Origin: Corbicula japonica
Taxonomy: Eukaryota; Mollusca; Bivalvia; Venerida; Cyrenidae
DNA: 64,000 nt
Direction: 5' to 3'
NCBI GenBank assembly: GCA_038501625.1
Contig: JAZAYU010000683.1
Span: forward strand, 119,551-183,550
The first letter of the stretch is position 1; every line of letters starts with the position of its first letter. Positions 12,469 through 24,864 of the stretch are shown in pieces. Under the pieces are notes generated by a model. The model saw nothing but the letters and a program-made list of their open reading frames with translations, had not been told where the DNA came from and made no database searches. Both the position numbers and the translations under genes were made by a program.

Positions 12469-13134
12469 TACCATTCAACACTACACCACACCACACAACA
12501 ACACAACACAACACACCAGACCACACCAGGCCGCACTATATACTGTACTATACTGTACTGTACTGTAATGTACTGAATTGTACTGTACTGTACTGTACTC
12601 CACTCCACTCCACTCCACTCCACTCCACTCCACTCCACTCTACTCTACTCTACTCTACTCTACTCTACTCTACTCTACTCTACTCTACTCTACTCTACTC
12701 TACTCTACTCTACTCTACTCTACTATTCTACTATATACTATACTATATACTGTACTAAATACTGTACTATATACTGTACTAATATTGTACCAATACTGTA
12801 CTATACTGTACTGTACTGTACTGATTATACTATACTATACTAAATACTTTATACTATATTAATACTATACTATACTGTACTGTACTGTGCTGTGCTGTGC
12901 CGTGCCGTGCCGTGCCGTGCCGAACCGTACCGTGCCGTGCCGTGCCGTGCCGTGCCATGCCATACCATACCATACCATACCATACCATACCATACCATAC
13001 CATACCATACCATTACCATACCATACTATACCATACCATACCATACCATACCATACCATACCATACCATACCATACCATACCATACCATACTACACTACA
13101 CTACACTACATTACACTACACTACAATACACTTA
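12469..13134. repeat. Block-structured pentanucleotide satellite, array 1
   Basis: This is a run of pentamer blocks, each homogeneous but different from the next. In order they are a degenerate CACAC-type lead-in, TACTG, CACTC, TACTC (about 12640-12725), mixed TATAC/TACTG, TGCCG (about 12895-12955), CATAC (12957-13090) and CTACA. The open frames across it in all phases are a by-product of the period and not genes. Confidence 0.9.
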
Positions 13135-13250
13135 ACAACTTTTCTAAGTATACATCTGCGTACTGGGGCGTTACTGGCTTGATTATAGAACTATTGCTTT
13201 AAAACATTCCATAAAACATGGAAAAAAAACTGACTGATTTATTAGTAAAA

Positions 13251-13940
13251 TATTTTTCAAAATGACAGACAAATAACTACTCACAATCATTTAGAGTACT
13301 GGCACCCACAGAATACACATACACAAAATCAGTTAATAACGCGGATTGCCACCTTCAGCGGTAACCGGTTAAATACCGAAAATATTGTTGAAGCGGATGT
13401 TTTTATTGTGGTGGGTTAATTTTAATGTTGTGGGCTGGTATGTCAATGTACAAGAGGACTTCAGCGGGTTTAATACAAGGGAACTTACATTTTGAAGAAT
13501 ATCAGCGACAAGTTCTTGTTCCGACTTGTCTTCAAGCACATAGGTGCATGCAGTTAATGCATGATTGTGCGCCGTGTCATCGTTCGGCGAACACCAGACC
13601 TTTTCTTGAGGTGAACACCGAAGAATATGCCCATGGTGCACTGGAAGTCCGGATCTTAATCCAAAAGAAAACTGTGGTCAGATCTTGGCAGAGGAGTGCA
13701 AAACGGGAGGGACCAACCATGCAATCTTCGCAAACTTGTAACTGCGCTTCTTCAGGTTTGGGCTTACGATTCCCCAAAATGAGTCATTCAGAAATGTATA
13801 AGCTCAATCAGATCAATGTGTCTTGCAGTTATACGCGCTGTTGGTGGTCGTACTCATCATTCACTGATGTGATTTTGTATTTTGTGGGTGCCAGTACTCT
13901 AAATGATTTTGAGCAGTCAGTTGTCTGCCATATTGAAATA
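13251..13940. mobile_element. Fossil Tc1/mariner element (about 690 bp)
   Basis: Left and right ends are inverted repeats of about 85 bp. About 13251-13325 contains ATCATTTAGAGTACTGGCAC. The right end at 13855-13940 contains its reverse complement (GTGCCAGTACTCTAAATGAT). Between them lies a Tc1-type transposase remnant. The length is well short of a complete Tc1 (about 1.6 kb), so a large internal deletion is inferred. Confidence 0.75.
13425..13871 (+). pseudogene. Tc1/mariner transposase fragment
   Basis: The frame from 13425 reads MLWAGMSMYKRTSAGLIQGN, then MQLMHDCAPCHRSANTRPFL and EEYAHGALEVRILIQ. This corresponds to the Tc1 catalytic-core segment 'W-A-G-I-S ... Q-x-D-N-A-P-C-H-x-S ... 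F-L-E'. The normally invariant D-N is D-C here. A different frame downstream (about 13770-13860) reads SFRNVISSIRSMCLAVIRAV, which matches the Tc1 C-terminus, so there is a frameshift between. The DNA-binding N-terminus is absent and the element is dead. Confidence 0.75.
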
Positions 13941-14745
13941 CAGTAAAAACTCCCTAAACCGGATCCTCTATAATACGGAATCCTCTCAAAACCGCATAAT
14001 TTTTACTTCTTATTTTATAGAAAAGAAAACCTCTGAAAACCGGAACTTCCGAATTCCGGAAACCGGCCTAATTTTTACGATTTTATTTTCTATTTGTTCT
14101 TTAAAAAACCTCTAAAAACCGGAATTTTGATAATTGCCATCGAAAGTGACGAACTCGGGTTGTCTTGTCAAAGGCTTGTGTATTGTCAAGCGTGTCAAAT
14201 ATCTGCAAGATAATCCGTTGTTTTCCTTTAGTGGCGCGCATGTTATTTAATAGGCGTGAAAATTACAAGGGTTAATAACGGGGACATGTAATTGTTGTGT
14301 AAACAAATACGAGTTGAGAAGACGATGATTAGGTAATTGTCTGTTTCATTTATTGTTTGAAACACCCGTGACTGCCTTAATTCTTTTGTAATTAATGCTG
14401 CAATTTCGCCAAATCGGTCGATCAGTCGGCGATTTCACAGAGGGCTGTGAAAAACATGCTTACGATTCCATAACATGTAGTTTGAATATATACATGTTCA
14501 CATATGTATTTAATTGAGTTTGTTGAAAAAATATGTTTTTATGAGAACATCAATTAAAATGTTGGATAAAATTAATTTTTTTATTCCCTTAAATAATGTC
14601 AAATGTTGCAAAGCAACCAGCATTCAATTTAGACTAAGAAAAGGCGTTATAACAACACTTGTCAAATATGGTGATAAAGGTAAAATCCTCTATAAACCGG
14701 AATCCTCTCTAAACCGATGACCACCGGTTTAGGGAGTTTTTACTG
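13941..14745. mobile_element. Pogo/Tigger-type MITE
   Basis: The element begins CAGTAAAAACTCCCTAAACC at 13941 and ends with its reverse complement at 14745. TA lies on both sides (13939-13940 and 14746-14747). CAGT-type ends with subterminal 'cctctataaaaccgga' repeats (13960-14060 and 14690-14715) are typical of pogo/Tigger families. No transposase is present. It abuts the Tc1 fossil on the left and the pentanucleotide array on the right. Confidence 0.85.
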
Positions 14746-16925
14746 TACTATACTATACTATACTATACTCTACTATACTATACTATACACTATACTATAC
14801 ACTATACTATACACTATACTAAACACTATACTGTACTATACTAAACACTTTACTATACTATACTAAAAACTATACTATACTAAACACTATACTATACTAT
14901 ACTAAACACTATACTATACTATACTAAACGCTATACTATACTAAACACTAAACTATACTATACTGAACACTTTACTATACTATACTAAACGCTATAATAT
15001 ACTTTACTAAACACTATACTATACTATACTAAACATTATACTATACTATACTAAACGCTATACTATACTGTTTAGTCATGTATAGTATAGTGTTTAGTAT
15101 AGTATAGTTACTATACTAAACACTATACTATATAAGACTAAACACTATACTATACTAAACACTATACTATTCTATACTAAACACTATACTATACTATACT
15201 AAACACTATTCTTTACTATACTAAACACTATCTTATACTAAACTAAACACTTTAATATACTTTACTAAACACTATACTATTCTATACTAAACACTATACT
15301 ATACTATACTAAACACTATACTATACAAGACTAAACACCATAATATACTAAACACTATACTATACTATACTAAACACTATACTATACTATGCTTAACACT
15401 ATACTATACTAAACACCATACTATACTATACAAAACACTATTCTACACTATACTTTACTATACTACACTATACTATACTATACTATACTATACTATACTA
15501 TACTATACTATACTATACTATACTATACTATACTATATACTATACTATACTATACTATACTATACTATACTATACTATACTATACTATACTATACTATAC
15601 TATACTATACTATACTATACTAAACACTATACTATACTATACTAAACACTATACTATACTATACTAAACACTATACTTAACTTTAATATACTATACACTA
15701 TACAGTACTATGCTGTGCTGTGCTTTACTGCACTGTACTGTTCTGTACTGTACTGTACTGTACTCTACTCTTCTCTACTCTACTCTATTCTACTCTACTC
15801 TTCTCTACTCTACTCTACTCTTCTGTAATGTACCGTACCATACCATACCATACCATACCATACCATACCATACCATACCATACCATACCATACCATACCA
15901 TACCATACCATGCATACCATACCATAACATACTATACTATACCTAGCTATACTATACTATACTATACTATACTACACTATACTATACTATACTATACTAT
16001 ACTATACTATACTATACTATACTATACTATACTATACTATACTATACTAAACACTATACTATACTATACTAAACACTATACTATACTATTCTAAACACTA
16101 TACTTAACTTTAATATACTATACACTATACAGTACTCTGCTGTGCTGCGCTTTACTGCACTGTACTGTACTGTATTGTACTGTACTGTACTGTACTCTAC
16201 TCTACTCTACTCTACTCTACTCTTCTGTAATGTACCGTACCATTCCGTACCATACCATACCATACCATACCATACCATACCATACCATACCATACCATAC
16301 CATACCATACCATACCGTACCATACCATACCATACTATACCTAGCTATACTATACTATACGATACTACACTATACTACCTTTACTACACTATACTATACT
16401 ATACTATACTATGCTATGCTATGCTATGCTATGCTATGCTATACTATACTATACTATACTATACTATACTATACTATACTATACTATACTATACTATACT
16501 ATGCTATGTATGCTATGCTATGTTATACAATACTATGCTATACTATACTATACTATACTATACTATACTATACTATACTATACTATACTATACTATACTA
16601 TACTATACTATACTATACTATACTATACATTACTATACTATACTATACTATACTATACTATACTATACTATACTATACTATACTCTACTCTACTCTACTC
16701 TACTATACTATACTATACTATACTATACTATACTATACTATACTATACTTTACTACACTATACTATACTATACTATACTATACTATACTATACTATACTA
16801 TACTATACTATACTATACTATACTATACTATACTATACTATACTATACTATACTATACTATAAATTCTATACCATACCATACCATACTATACCATACTAT
16901 ACTATACCATACTATACTATACTTT
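14746..16925. repeat. Pentanucleotide satellite, array 2 (2.2 kb)
   Basis: About 14746-15470 is a higher-order form in which TATAC runs are interrupted every 20-30 bp by CTAAACACTATACTATACTA. About 15470-15625 is pure CTATA. About 15690-16110 and 16117-16540 are a duplicated segment (offset 427 bp), each with TGCTG, TACTG, TACTC, then CATAC, then CTATA blocks. The remainder is mainly CTATA to 16925. There is no gene inside it. Open frames of up to 286 codons are period artefacts. Confidence 0.92.
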
Positions 16926-17772
16926 TTTGCGCCTTCAAAATTATTAAGCTTCGTCAGCAAACTGACTGTCTTCAACCACGAACCAATTTTAATACAATCT
17001 GACAAATAATCATTTCTTTAAATGGAAGACTCAAATCTCTTTAAAAAAGAGGACACTTTTTGATTAAATGTTTAACCTCCAATTAACTCTCATAACAACT
17101 TTATGAAGAATTTAATTTAAATGTACATCTTTTCATGTTGTAACTTCAAATCCTTGGATAGTAAGTTTTCTTTGTACTTTTGAAATGTTTTTCATCCAAA
17201 GGTTTCATACAATTAAATCGATAAAACTATTTTGTAAGATCTGAATTTTTATACATTATGAAGAAAGTGGGTAGGGTTTTTTGACACGTCAAAAGGTCAT
17301 CATAAAACGTTACAAAAAATTAGTGAAAAAGCTTTATGTATCAAACCTCTCATATAAGTTATCACATTTATACATGAAAAATCGAGCACACTGAATTAAA
17401 ACATCTAAAAACGTAGTAATATATTTAACTTTTTTTCATAATTTTTCAATTTTTTGTCTGTAGTGTCATTTTTTTCAGAACGGTCTAGTACCTAAAGAAG
17501 ACTGAAAACATTTGGGTTTTCTGTGCATTATAATTCAGACTACATTGAACTACGATAATGTATAAATTGAAATATTAGACACCGTTGCAGACATCCTTAA
17601 ATGGAATTAATCTTTCAATTGTACCTCATGTCAGTTCCGTTGTATTGATATACTTTATAACTTCTAAGACTCATCATTTCTACAGGAGGTTAACGTATGC
17701 AATATAACTTTGAATAATATAAGCAATATGACGATGCCATTATTCAATATGTTAAGCCCGTGTTCTTTTCAG
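16926..17772. other. Intron DNA, nothing recognised
   Basis: AT-rich sequence between the satellite and the next SRCR exon, without a recognisable repeat or exon. It ends in the acceptor tgttcttttcag. Confidence 0.5.
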
Positions 17773-17941
17773 CTTATGAAGTCACAGACATTAGACTTAC
17801 GGGGGACATACTGCCAGGCAGAGGTTTTGTAGAATTAAAGATAATGGAAAGATGGGTTGCTGTGAATGCAACAACAATTAATGTCGATACACGATTATTC
17901 GATAGCATTGGTGACAGGCTATGCCAAGCGCTTGGATATGT
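17773..17941 (+). CDS. SRCR domain 2, first-half exon
   Basis: The acceptor is tgttcttttcag and the donor gtaagt. It enters with 2 nt and leaves with 2 nt. The product reads TDIRLTGDILPGRGFVELKI, then ERWVAVNATTINVDTRLFDS and GDRLCQALGYV. The 'I-R-L-x-G ... G-x-V-E-L ... W-x-x-V ... C-x-x-L-G-Y' order is a clear SRCR N-terminal half. The cysteine after W-x-x-V is missing. Confidence 0.85.
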
Positions 17942-19900
17942 GTAAGTCAGTAATATGTAATTATTTTATTTGTTTTCAAACTAATTTATTTATGACATAT
18001 AGTGGTGGTTTGTTCTCCCTCTTTGATTATTAAATATCGACATTGGTTTCGCGTGAAAAAGATGGAATTTTAGAAGCCCAAACGTTTTGTTTAAAAATAT
18101 ACACTTATCATAAAAAATGTTAGGAAAGGTATTGACTTTTTTCAACCCAAACCGAAAGAAAAATCGATTTAGGTAAGCTCTACTTCGTATATTATCAAAA
18201 TGATGAAAATATAAATTTTAGTCACTGGACGTGGCTCAGCTGGCTTGTTAACTTTCATGTGCGATAAAAGAAAAGCTTAAAACTGACCACAACACCTAGC
18301 GCAGTCTTGAGTGAAGATAAACACATGTTAGCAAAACAAATTTTGTTAAAGTGTTTGTCAAGTGTTTCACTTAAGTTCTCTTTTTTTTTCTCAGTACCAA
18401 TTCAAGGAAGAGCTACGTTTTTGTTTTTAAGTTCTCTGTTTCATTCAAAGTAGCTTTGAAAATACACACGCGTGTTCTTTTAAATGTGGCGGATTGTCAT
18501 GTCTGAAACCCATGGCTCTAACTCTTATGTCAAGGTCAAAACTTCTTCTGGAGCAGAATTTTGCAACTTTTGTAGGGATTTCATCCACGTTTTACATAAT
18601 TGTTAACCTACTTTTAACGGATTAAGAACCATAACCCAACCAAAATGTCTTAATTGGCGGGGATGGTCATAACGGATAAAATTAAACATAAATTAATAAG
18701 ATTTGATTTGTGCTAAGTTTAATTGAATTGCATTTTACCGTTTCAGAGATTTTTTTTACCGTTTCAGAGATTTTGATTTTTTTTTTGATTTTTTTATTCT
18801 GTGACACTGCAGTGACGAAAGGAGTAACGCCTTAATCAACAAGCGTGTAGCATATCATATTAGTAGCATTTCTTTTTGATTTTACACACGATATTTACGA
18901 ATAATGCGATGAAATTATTACTGCATTTTATTTTCATTAATTCAGTGAATCTCATATTGTTTATCAGAAGTGTAAACAATCTAAAGAAAACATAAGATTA
19001 TTAATAGTTTGCAATAAGCTATTACGCTTAAGTATCTAGAAAATTCAATTTTCAAGCAGTTCTTCCTTAGAAAATCCTCCTTCACGCCCTATGAAGATGA
19101 CAACACTGCGTCAGTGGTTTAGTGTACTTAAGTGGTTAAGTTTTATTAAACCTGTATTCCATTTGCTTTTCTCTTCAAATATATATAAACTATTAAAAAC
19201 AGTATGCAGTATGTACGTTCGTATTATTTCTCGTTGCGTATGTAATCCACAACACGCTCGACCTTCGGTCTCACGTGATATTGTTTACATACACAACTAG
19301 AATTATACGAATCTACATAATGCATTCTGTCATAATGTTCATTTTATTATATACCCTACTCGCTCAAAATAAACTTAACGACAAAATTTTAGTCAAGAAC
19401 TTGGTTTACATAAAAGTACAATTCAAAATAGTAACGCGATAGTAAATTTATGAGTGGCTTAAAAATATCGTTACGGTTGTAAAACTGAGACGGAATTTCC
19501 GTGTTTGGAGTTCGTAATGTTTCGAAAAATTACGACAATATTAATGTGAAGTAGTATAGGACGTCACATAGAAAACAGGAACCTGCAAAATAAAGAATTG
19601 GAAAACGGACATTGTCCAATACGGAATTACTAGTCTGACGAGTTGTATCAATTTTGCACATTAACGATGTACTATGCTCAAATCATTCATAGGTGTCACA
19701 GGGTTACTTCGTACCATTTGTATTATTTCATTTATGTAGTGTTTCGTATTGTCCACCACAGTTTGCTTACCGTTATTGTCTGTGTCGTGTTTGATTTATT
19801 GATATATTTTCCTATAACAGCCTGTATACCCATACATGTCATTACCATCAATCATTCATCTTATACTAATTTTAATACCTGCATGCCGGGCCTCGTTCAG
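17942..19900. other. Intron DNA, nothing firmly recognised
   Basis: AT-rich. A weak A-box-like GTGGCTCAGCTGGCTTGTTA (18230-18249) is not followed by a B box at the right distance. No exon was recognised. Confidence 0.45.
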
Positions 19901-20286
19901 TTTTTAGCTCGACTATTCGAAGAATAGGGGAGCTATCCTACTCGCCCCGGTGTCGGCGTCGGCGTCTCCGTCCGTTAAACAAAATATGCACTTTGGTCCA
20001 TAACTTGAAAACTACTTATGATATCAACTGGAAACTTGGAATATATATTCACCATCAAATTCTACATCATTACAAACAAGACCCATAACTCTGCTTCCAA
20101 TATTTTTCAAGTTATGCCCCTTTTTCACTTAAATTGTGCGTGAAGGACAATATGCACTTTGGTCCATAACTTATGAACTACTTGAAATATCAACTTGAAA
20201 CTTGGAATATATATTCACCATCAAATTCTACATCATTACCAACAAGACCCATAACTCTGCTTCCAATATTTTTCAAGTTATGCCCC

Positions 20287-22681
20287 CTTTTTTAGCTCAC
20301 CTGAGCACTAGTGCTCATGGTGAGCTTTTAGGATCGCCCTGTGTCCGTCGTGCTTCGTCAATTTTTGCTTTAAACAACATCTCCTCTTAAACCCCTGTGC
20401 CAAAGTTGATAAAACTTGCCACGGATGTTCCTTGTATGAAGCTCTTCCAAAGTTGTTCAATGAAATCAATTCCATGCAGAACTCTGGTTGCCATGGCAAC
20501 CGAAAGGAAAAACTTTAAAAATCTTCTTGTCTGAAACCACAAGGCCTAGAGCTTAGATATTTGGCATTTAGCATCTTCTAGTAGAGCTCTACAAAGATTG
20601 TTCAAATTATTTCCCTGGGGTCTACATTGGCCCCGCCCCAGGGGTCACTTCATTTTACTTAGTCTTATACAGGAAAAACTTTAAAAATCTTCTTGTCTAA
20701 AACCACAAGGCCTAGAGCTTAGATATTTGGCATTGAGCATCCTCTAGTGGAACTCTACAAAGATTGTTCAAATTATTTCCCTGAAGACAAAATTGGCCCC
20801 GCCCCGGGGGTCACTTCATTTTATATAGACTTATATAGGAAAAACTTTAAAAATCTTCTTGTCTGAATCCACAAGGTCTAGATATTTGGCATTTAGCATC
20901 CTCTAGTAGAGCTCTACAAAGATTGTTCAAATTATTTCCCTGGGGTCAAAATTGGACCCGCCCCAGGGGTCACTTCATTTTACATAGACTTATAGATATT
21001 TGGCATTGAGCATCCTCTAGTGGAACTCTACAAAGATTGTTCAAATTATTTCCCTGAAGACAAAATTGGCCCCGCCCCGGGGGTCACTTCATTTTATATA
21101 GACTTATATAGGAAAAACTTTAAAAATCTTCTTGTCTGAATCCACAAGGTCTAGATATTTGGCATTTAGCATCCTCTAGTAGAGCTCTACAAAGATTGTT
21201 CAAATTATTTCCCTGGGGTCAAAATTGGACCCGCCCCAGGGGTCACTTCATTTTACATAGACTTATATAGGAAAAACTTTAAAAATCTTCTTGTCTGAAA
21301 CCACAAGGCCTAGAGCTTAGATATTAGGCATTTAGCACCCTCTGGTGGAACTCTACAAAGATTGTTCAAATTATTTCCCTGGGGTCTACATTGGCCCCGC
21401 CCCAGGGGTCACTTCATTCTACATAGACTTATATAGGAAAAACTTTAAAAATCTTCTTGTCTGAAACCACAAGGCCTAGAGCTTAGATATTTGGCATTTA
21501 GCACCATCTAGTGGAACTCTACACAGATTGTTCAAATTATTTCCCGGGGGTCAAAATTGGCCCCGCCCCGGGGGTCACTTAATTTTACATTGACTTATAT
21601 AGGAAAAACTTTAAAAATCTTCTTGTCTGAAACCACAAGGCCTAGAGCTTAGATATTTGGCATTGAGCTCCCTCTGGTGTAACTCTACAAAGATTGTTCA
21701 AATTATTTCCCTGGGGTCAAAATTGGCCCCTCCCCAGCGGTCATTTCATTTTATATAGACTAAATATATAGGAAAAACTTTAAAAATCTTCTTGTCTGAA
21801 ACCACAAGGTCTAGAGCTTAGATATTTGGCATTGAGCATCCTCTAGTGGAACTCTACAAAGATTGTTCAAATTATTTCCCTGGGGTCTACATTGGCCCCG
21901 CCCCAGGGGTCACTTCATTCTACATAGACTTATATAGGAAAAACTTTAAAAATCTTCTTGTCTGAAACCACAAGGCCTAGAGCTTAGATATTTGGCATTA
22001 AGCACCATCTAGTGGAACTCTACAAAGATTGTTCAAATAATTTCCCTGGGGTCAAAATTGGCCCCGCCCCAGGGGTCACTTCATTTTATAAAGACTTATA
22101 TAGGAAAAACTTTAAAAGTCTTCTTGTCTGAAACCACAAGGCCTAGAGCTTAGATATTTGGCATATAACACACTTTAATGGAACTCAACAAAGATTATAA
22201 AAATTATTTCCCTGGGGTCAAAATTGGCCCCGCCGCAGGGGTTACTTCATTTTACATAGACTTATATAGGAAATCTTTAAAAAGCTTCTTCTCACAAACC
22301 ACAATGCGTACAGCTTATATATTTTGTAAGTAGCATTGTGTAATGGATGTCTACTCAATTTGTTCAAATTATGTCCCCTGGGCCAAAATCTGCCACGCCC
22401 TAGTGTACCCATGGTTTACATATAGTTATTTAGGAAAAACATGAACAATCATTTTTCTCCAAACTAATATGACTAGATCTTAGATATTTGGTGCTGAGAA
22501 TTGTGTAGAGACTCCCTTATCAACTTTGTTTAAAAGTTGGCCCTTAGACCTTAGATATTTCGTGTTGAGTATTGTGAAGAGACCCTTTACCTGCATTATT
22601 TAAATGTAGGCCCTGGGGTAAAGCTGAGAGTACTTTTGTACTCAGGGGAACGATATAGGGCCATCATGGCCCTATTGTCTT
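20287..22681 (+). mobile_element. Core-repeat (Helitron-like) element, family B, nested
   Basis: The 5' end is TTTTTTAGCTCACCTGAGCA with a short stem (CTGAGCACTAGTGCTCATGG), then GTCCGTCGTGCTTCGTCAAT. The core is about 11 tandem units of 166 bp plus one shortened unit (near 20995). Each contains AAACTTTAAAAATCTTCTTG, GAAACCACAAGGCCTAGAGC, TTGTTCAAATTATTTCCCTG and 'ggccccgccccaggggtcac'. Units decay toward the 3' side. The 3' end has GTACTCAGGGGAACG, the degenerate inverted match of the 5' end. The hairpin GGGCCATCATGGCCC (22658-22672) and TATTGTCT follow. It sits within a 'tatgccccttttt' stretch of the host element. Confidence 0.75.
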
Positions 22682-22849
22682 ATATTTTGTGTTAAGCAAA
22701 ATATGCATTTTGCCCATAAGTTAAAAACTACTTGAGACATTGCCTTGAAACTTGAAATATATTTTCACCATCAAAATCTACATCATAAACAACATGACCC
22801 GTAACCCTGCTTCCAATATTTTTCAAATTATGCCCCTTTTTCACTTTAA

Positions 22850-23055
22850 TTTTGAATGATAGTGTCTCTAGCTGGGAGCGAACCCGCACCGTCACGGCGA
22901 CAGCGCCTAGCCATGCAATTCCTGCGACGTAACCAACTGAGCTAACCGGGACAACGCCAAAAACGTTGATCGGATAGCCCTGATATACGTAACAATCACT
23001 TCATGACATCGGTAACGGGTTAATTTACTGATAACAGTACTGACTAAATGTACGG
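22850..23055 (-). repeat. tRNA-derived SINE, copy 1
   Basis: On the minus strand, A box TTAGCTCAGTTGGTT (22931-22945) and B box GCGGGTTCGCTCCCA (22873-22887) stand at tRNA spacing. They are joined by a segment with no usable anticodon arm. The tail region on the other side carries 'ttgatcggatagccctgata' and 'catcggtaacgggttaattt'. A second copy follows in tandem 253 bp away, and a third is at 34945-35110. Confidence 0.75.
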
Positions 23056-23102
23056 GGAGACTTTTTACGGCCGCCACACTGCACAAATAGCGCTACTGTG
23101 AA

Positions 23103-23310
23103 TTTCAAATGATAGTGTCTCTAGCTGGGAGCGAACCCGCACCGTCACGGCAACAGCGCCTAGCCATGCAATTCCTGCGACGTAACCAACTGAGCTAACC
23201 GGGACAACGCCAAAAACGTTGATCGGATAGCCCTGATATACGTAACAATCACTGCATGACATAGGTGACGGGTTAATTTACTGATAACAGTACTGACTAA
23301 ATGTACGGGG
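23103..23310 (-). repeat. tRNA-derived SINE, copy 2 (tandem)
   Basis: Nearly identical to copy 1, with the same A and B boxes, and separated from it by about 50 bp. The pair lies inside the core repeats of the family A element. Tandem SINE copies of such high identity suggest a local duplication and not two insertions. Confidence 0.75.
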
Positions 23311-24590
23311 AAAATTAAATTGAGTTCAGGAAAATATGCACTTTGGTCCATAACTTATAAACTACTTGAGATATCAACTTGAAACTTGGAATATATATTA
23401 ACCATCAAATTCTACATCATTACCAACAAGACCCATAACTCTATAACTCTGCTAACATTATTTTTAAAGGTCATCCCCCTTTTTCACTTACATTTTGCTT
23501 GGCTCATAACTTTGGAACTACTTGAGATATTGCCTTGAAACTTGAAATATATATTCGACATCAAAATCTACATCATAACTAACAAGACCCATAACACTGC
23601 TTCCAATATTTTTCAAGCTATGCCCCTTTTTCACTTAAATTTTGTGTTAAGCAAAATATGCACTTGGCCTATAACTTATTAACTAGTTCAGATATTACCT
23701 TGAAATTTAGAATTTTTATTCACCATCAAAATCTATGTCATTATCAAATAGACCCATTACTCTGCTACCAATATTTCACAAGTTATGCCCCTTTTCACTT
23801 ATGCAGTTCTCGCATAAATTTTAAACAACTAGAGATATTACTTTGAAATATATATCTGACATCAATTTCTCAATCATTATCAACAAGACCCATAACTCTA
23901 CCGGAAATATTTCTGTAAGTTATGCCCCCTTTCAACTTAGTTTTTGCATAAGCCGAAATATGCGCTTGATCCATAACTTTGAAACAACATTTGATATTAA
24001 CTTCAAACTTATAATATACATGTATAGTCACTATGATAATCTTTACAATAACCACCAAGACCGCAAACTCTGCTACAATTTTTTTTTTAAATTTATGTCC
24101 ATTTTAAAATAGATTTTGTTTTCAAGTTTTTATGCACTTGGCCCAGTACTTTGAAACTAATACAGATATCAACTTCACTCTTGAAAAACATTTTCACCAT
24201 CATAATCTAGATCACTTTCACTTCACCTACAATATGCTTTTCAAAGTAATGCTTTTTTTTCATTTCAGTTCTTTTTCTGTAACATTACTGAAATAATTGA
24301 TATTAAACTTAAAGTAAATTTCTCCAATTCTCCAATCATAAATTACTAACAAATTTTTTTAACACTTCCAAAAATTTTTCATAGTTATTCCCCTTTTTAT
24401 TTCAATATTTATAGAATATTATGGAATTATTTCTGTCATTTAAAATTACTTTCTCCCATTCACTTGTTAATACTTTTCCTGATTGCACATGAATGTTTGG
24501 CCATAGTTGTTATTGTTTTAATCTTTAATTTGCATTTGTTTCAAATGATTCGAAAAGTCGAGCGCGCTGTCTCCTCGGACAGCTCTTGTT

Positions 24591-24808
24591 TAACGTTCCC
24601 TTAATAGCACGCATGCGCACTCTTATTTTGAAAGTCATTGAAGGAAGGTTCACGCCTGACAGTCGTGTTTTTTTATTATTCCCAATTTGAGTGTTTCATG
24701 CTTTAACAGGATGAGCGACAACCTCTTATTTTGGGCTCGACACCGTAATATGTAGAACCCCGTCTACAACATAGGCATATAATAAAATACCGTGTAGGAG
24801 TTTGTGAT

Positions 24809-24864
<56 letters not shown>

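Larger units (their letters stand above)
19901..24590 (+). mobile_element. Core-repeat (Helitron-like) element, family A, copy 2, near complete
   Basis: The 5' end reads TTTTTAGCTCGACTATTCGA (19901-19920), followed by 'ggtgtcggcgtcggcgtctc'. The core is tandem units of about 160 bp: CATAACTCTGCTTCCAATAT, then TTTTTCAAGTTATGCCCCTT. The 3' end has TTCGAAAAGTCGAGC (24550-24564), the inverted match of the 5' end. It is followed by a hairpin CTGTC-tcctcg-GACAG (24567-24582) and CTCTTGTT. Inside it lie a family B element (20287-22681) and two SINE copies (about 22850-23310). No coding region was seen. Helitron/Helentron affinity is inference from the 3' hairpin and apparent insertion into a T run. 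Confidence 0.7.

Noticed and set aside
12456..13202. Overlapping open frames on both strands in array 1
   Set aside because: Same periodicity artefact; no start context, splice site or non-repetitive coding sequence.
13577..13777. Minus-strand ORF over the Tc1 fossil
   Set aside because: The plus strand carries the recognisable transposase blocks; this is its shadow.
16142..17002. Long open frames (up to 286 codons) across the pentanucleotide arrays
   Set aside because: A 5-bp period gives a 15-bp codon cycle that avoids stops in several frames at once. The products are pure YTILY or YHTIP repeats, and overlapping frames are equally open.
20480..22280. CRISPR array in the 166-bp repeats
   Set aside because: Units are long, directly adjacent, diverged along their whole length, and without unique spacers; the genome is eukaryotic.
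22850..23310. Functional tRNA genes at the A/B-box pairs
   Set aside because: The segments between the boxes cannot form a proper anticodon arm, and the acceptor strands do not pair; they are SINE heads.
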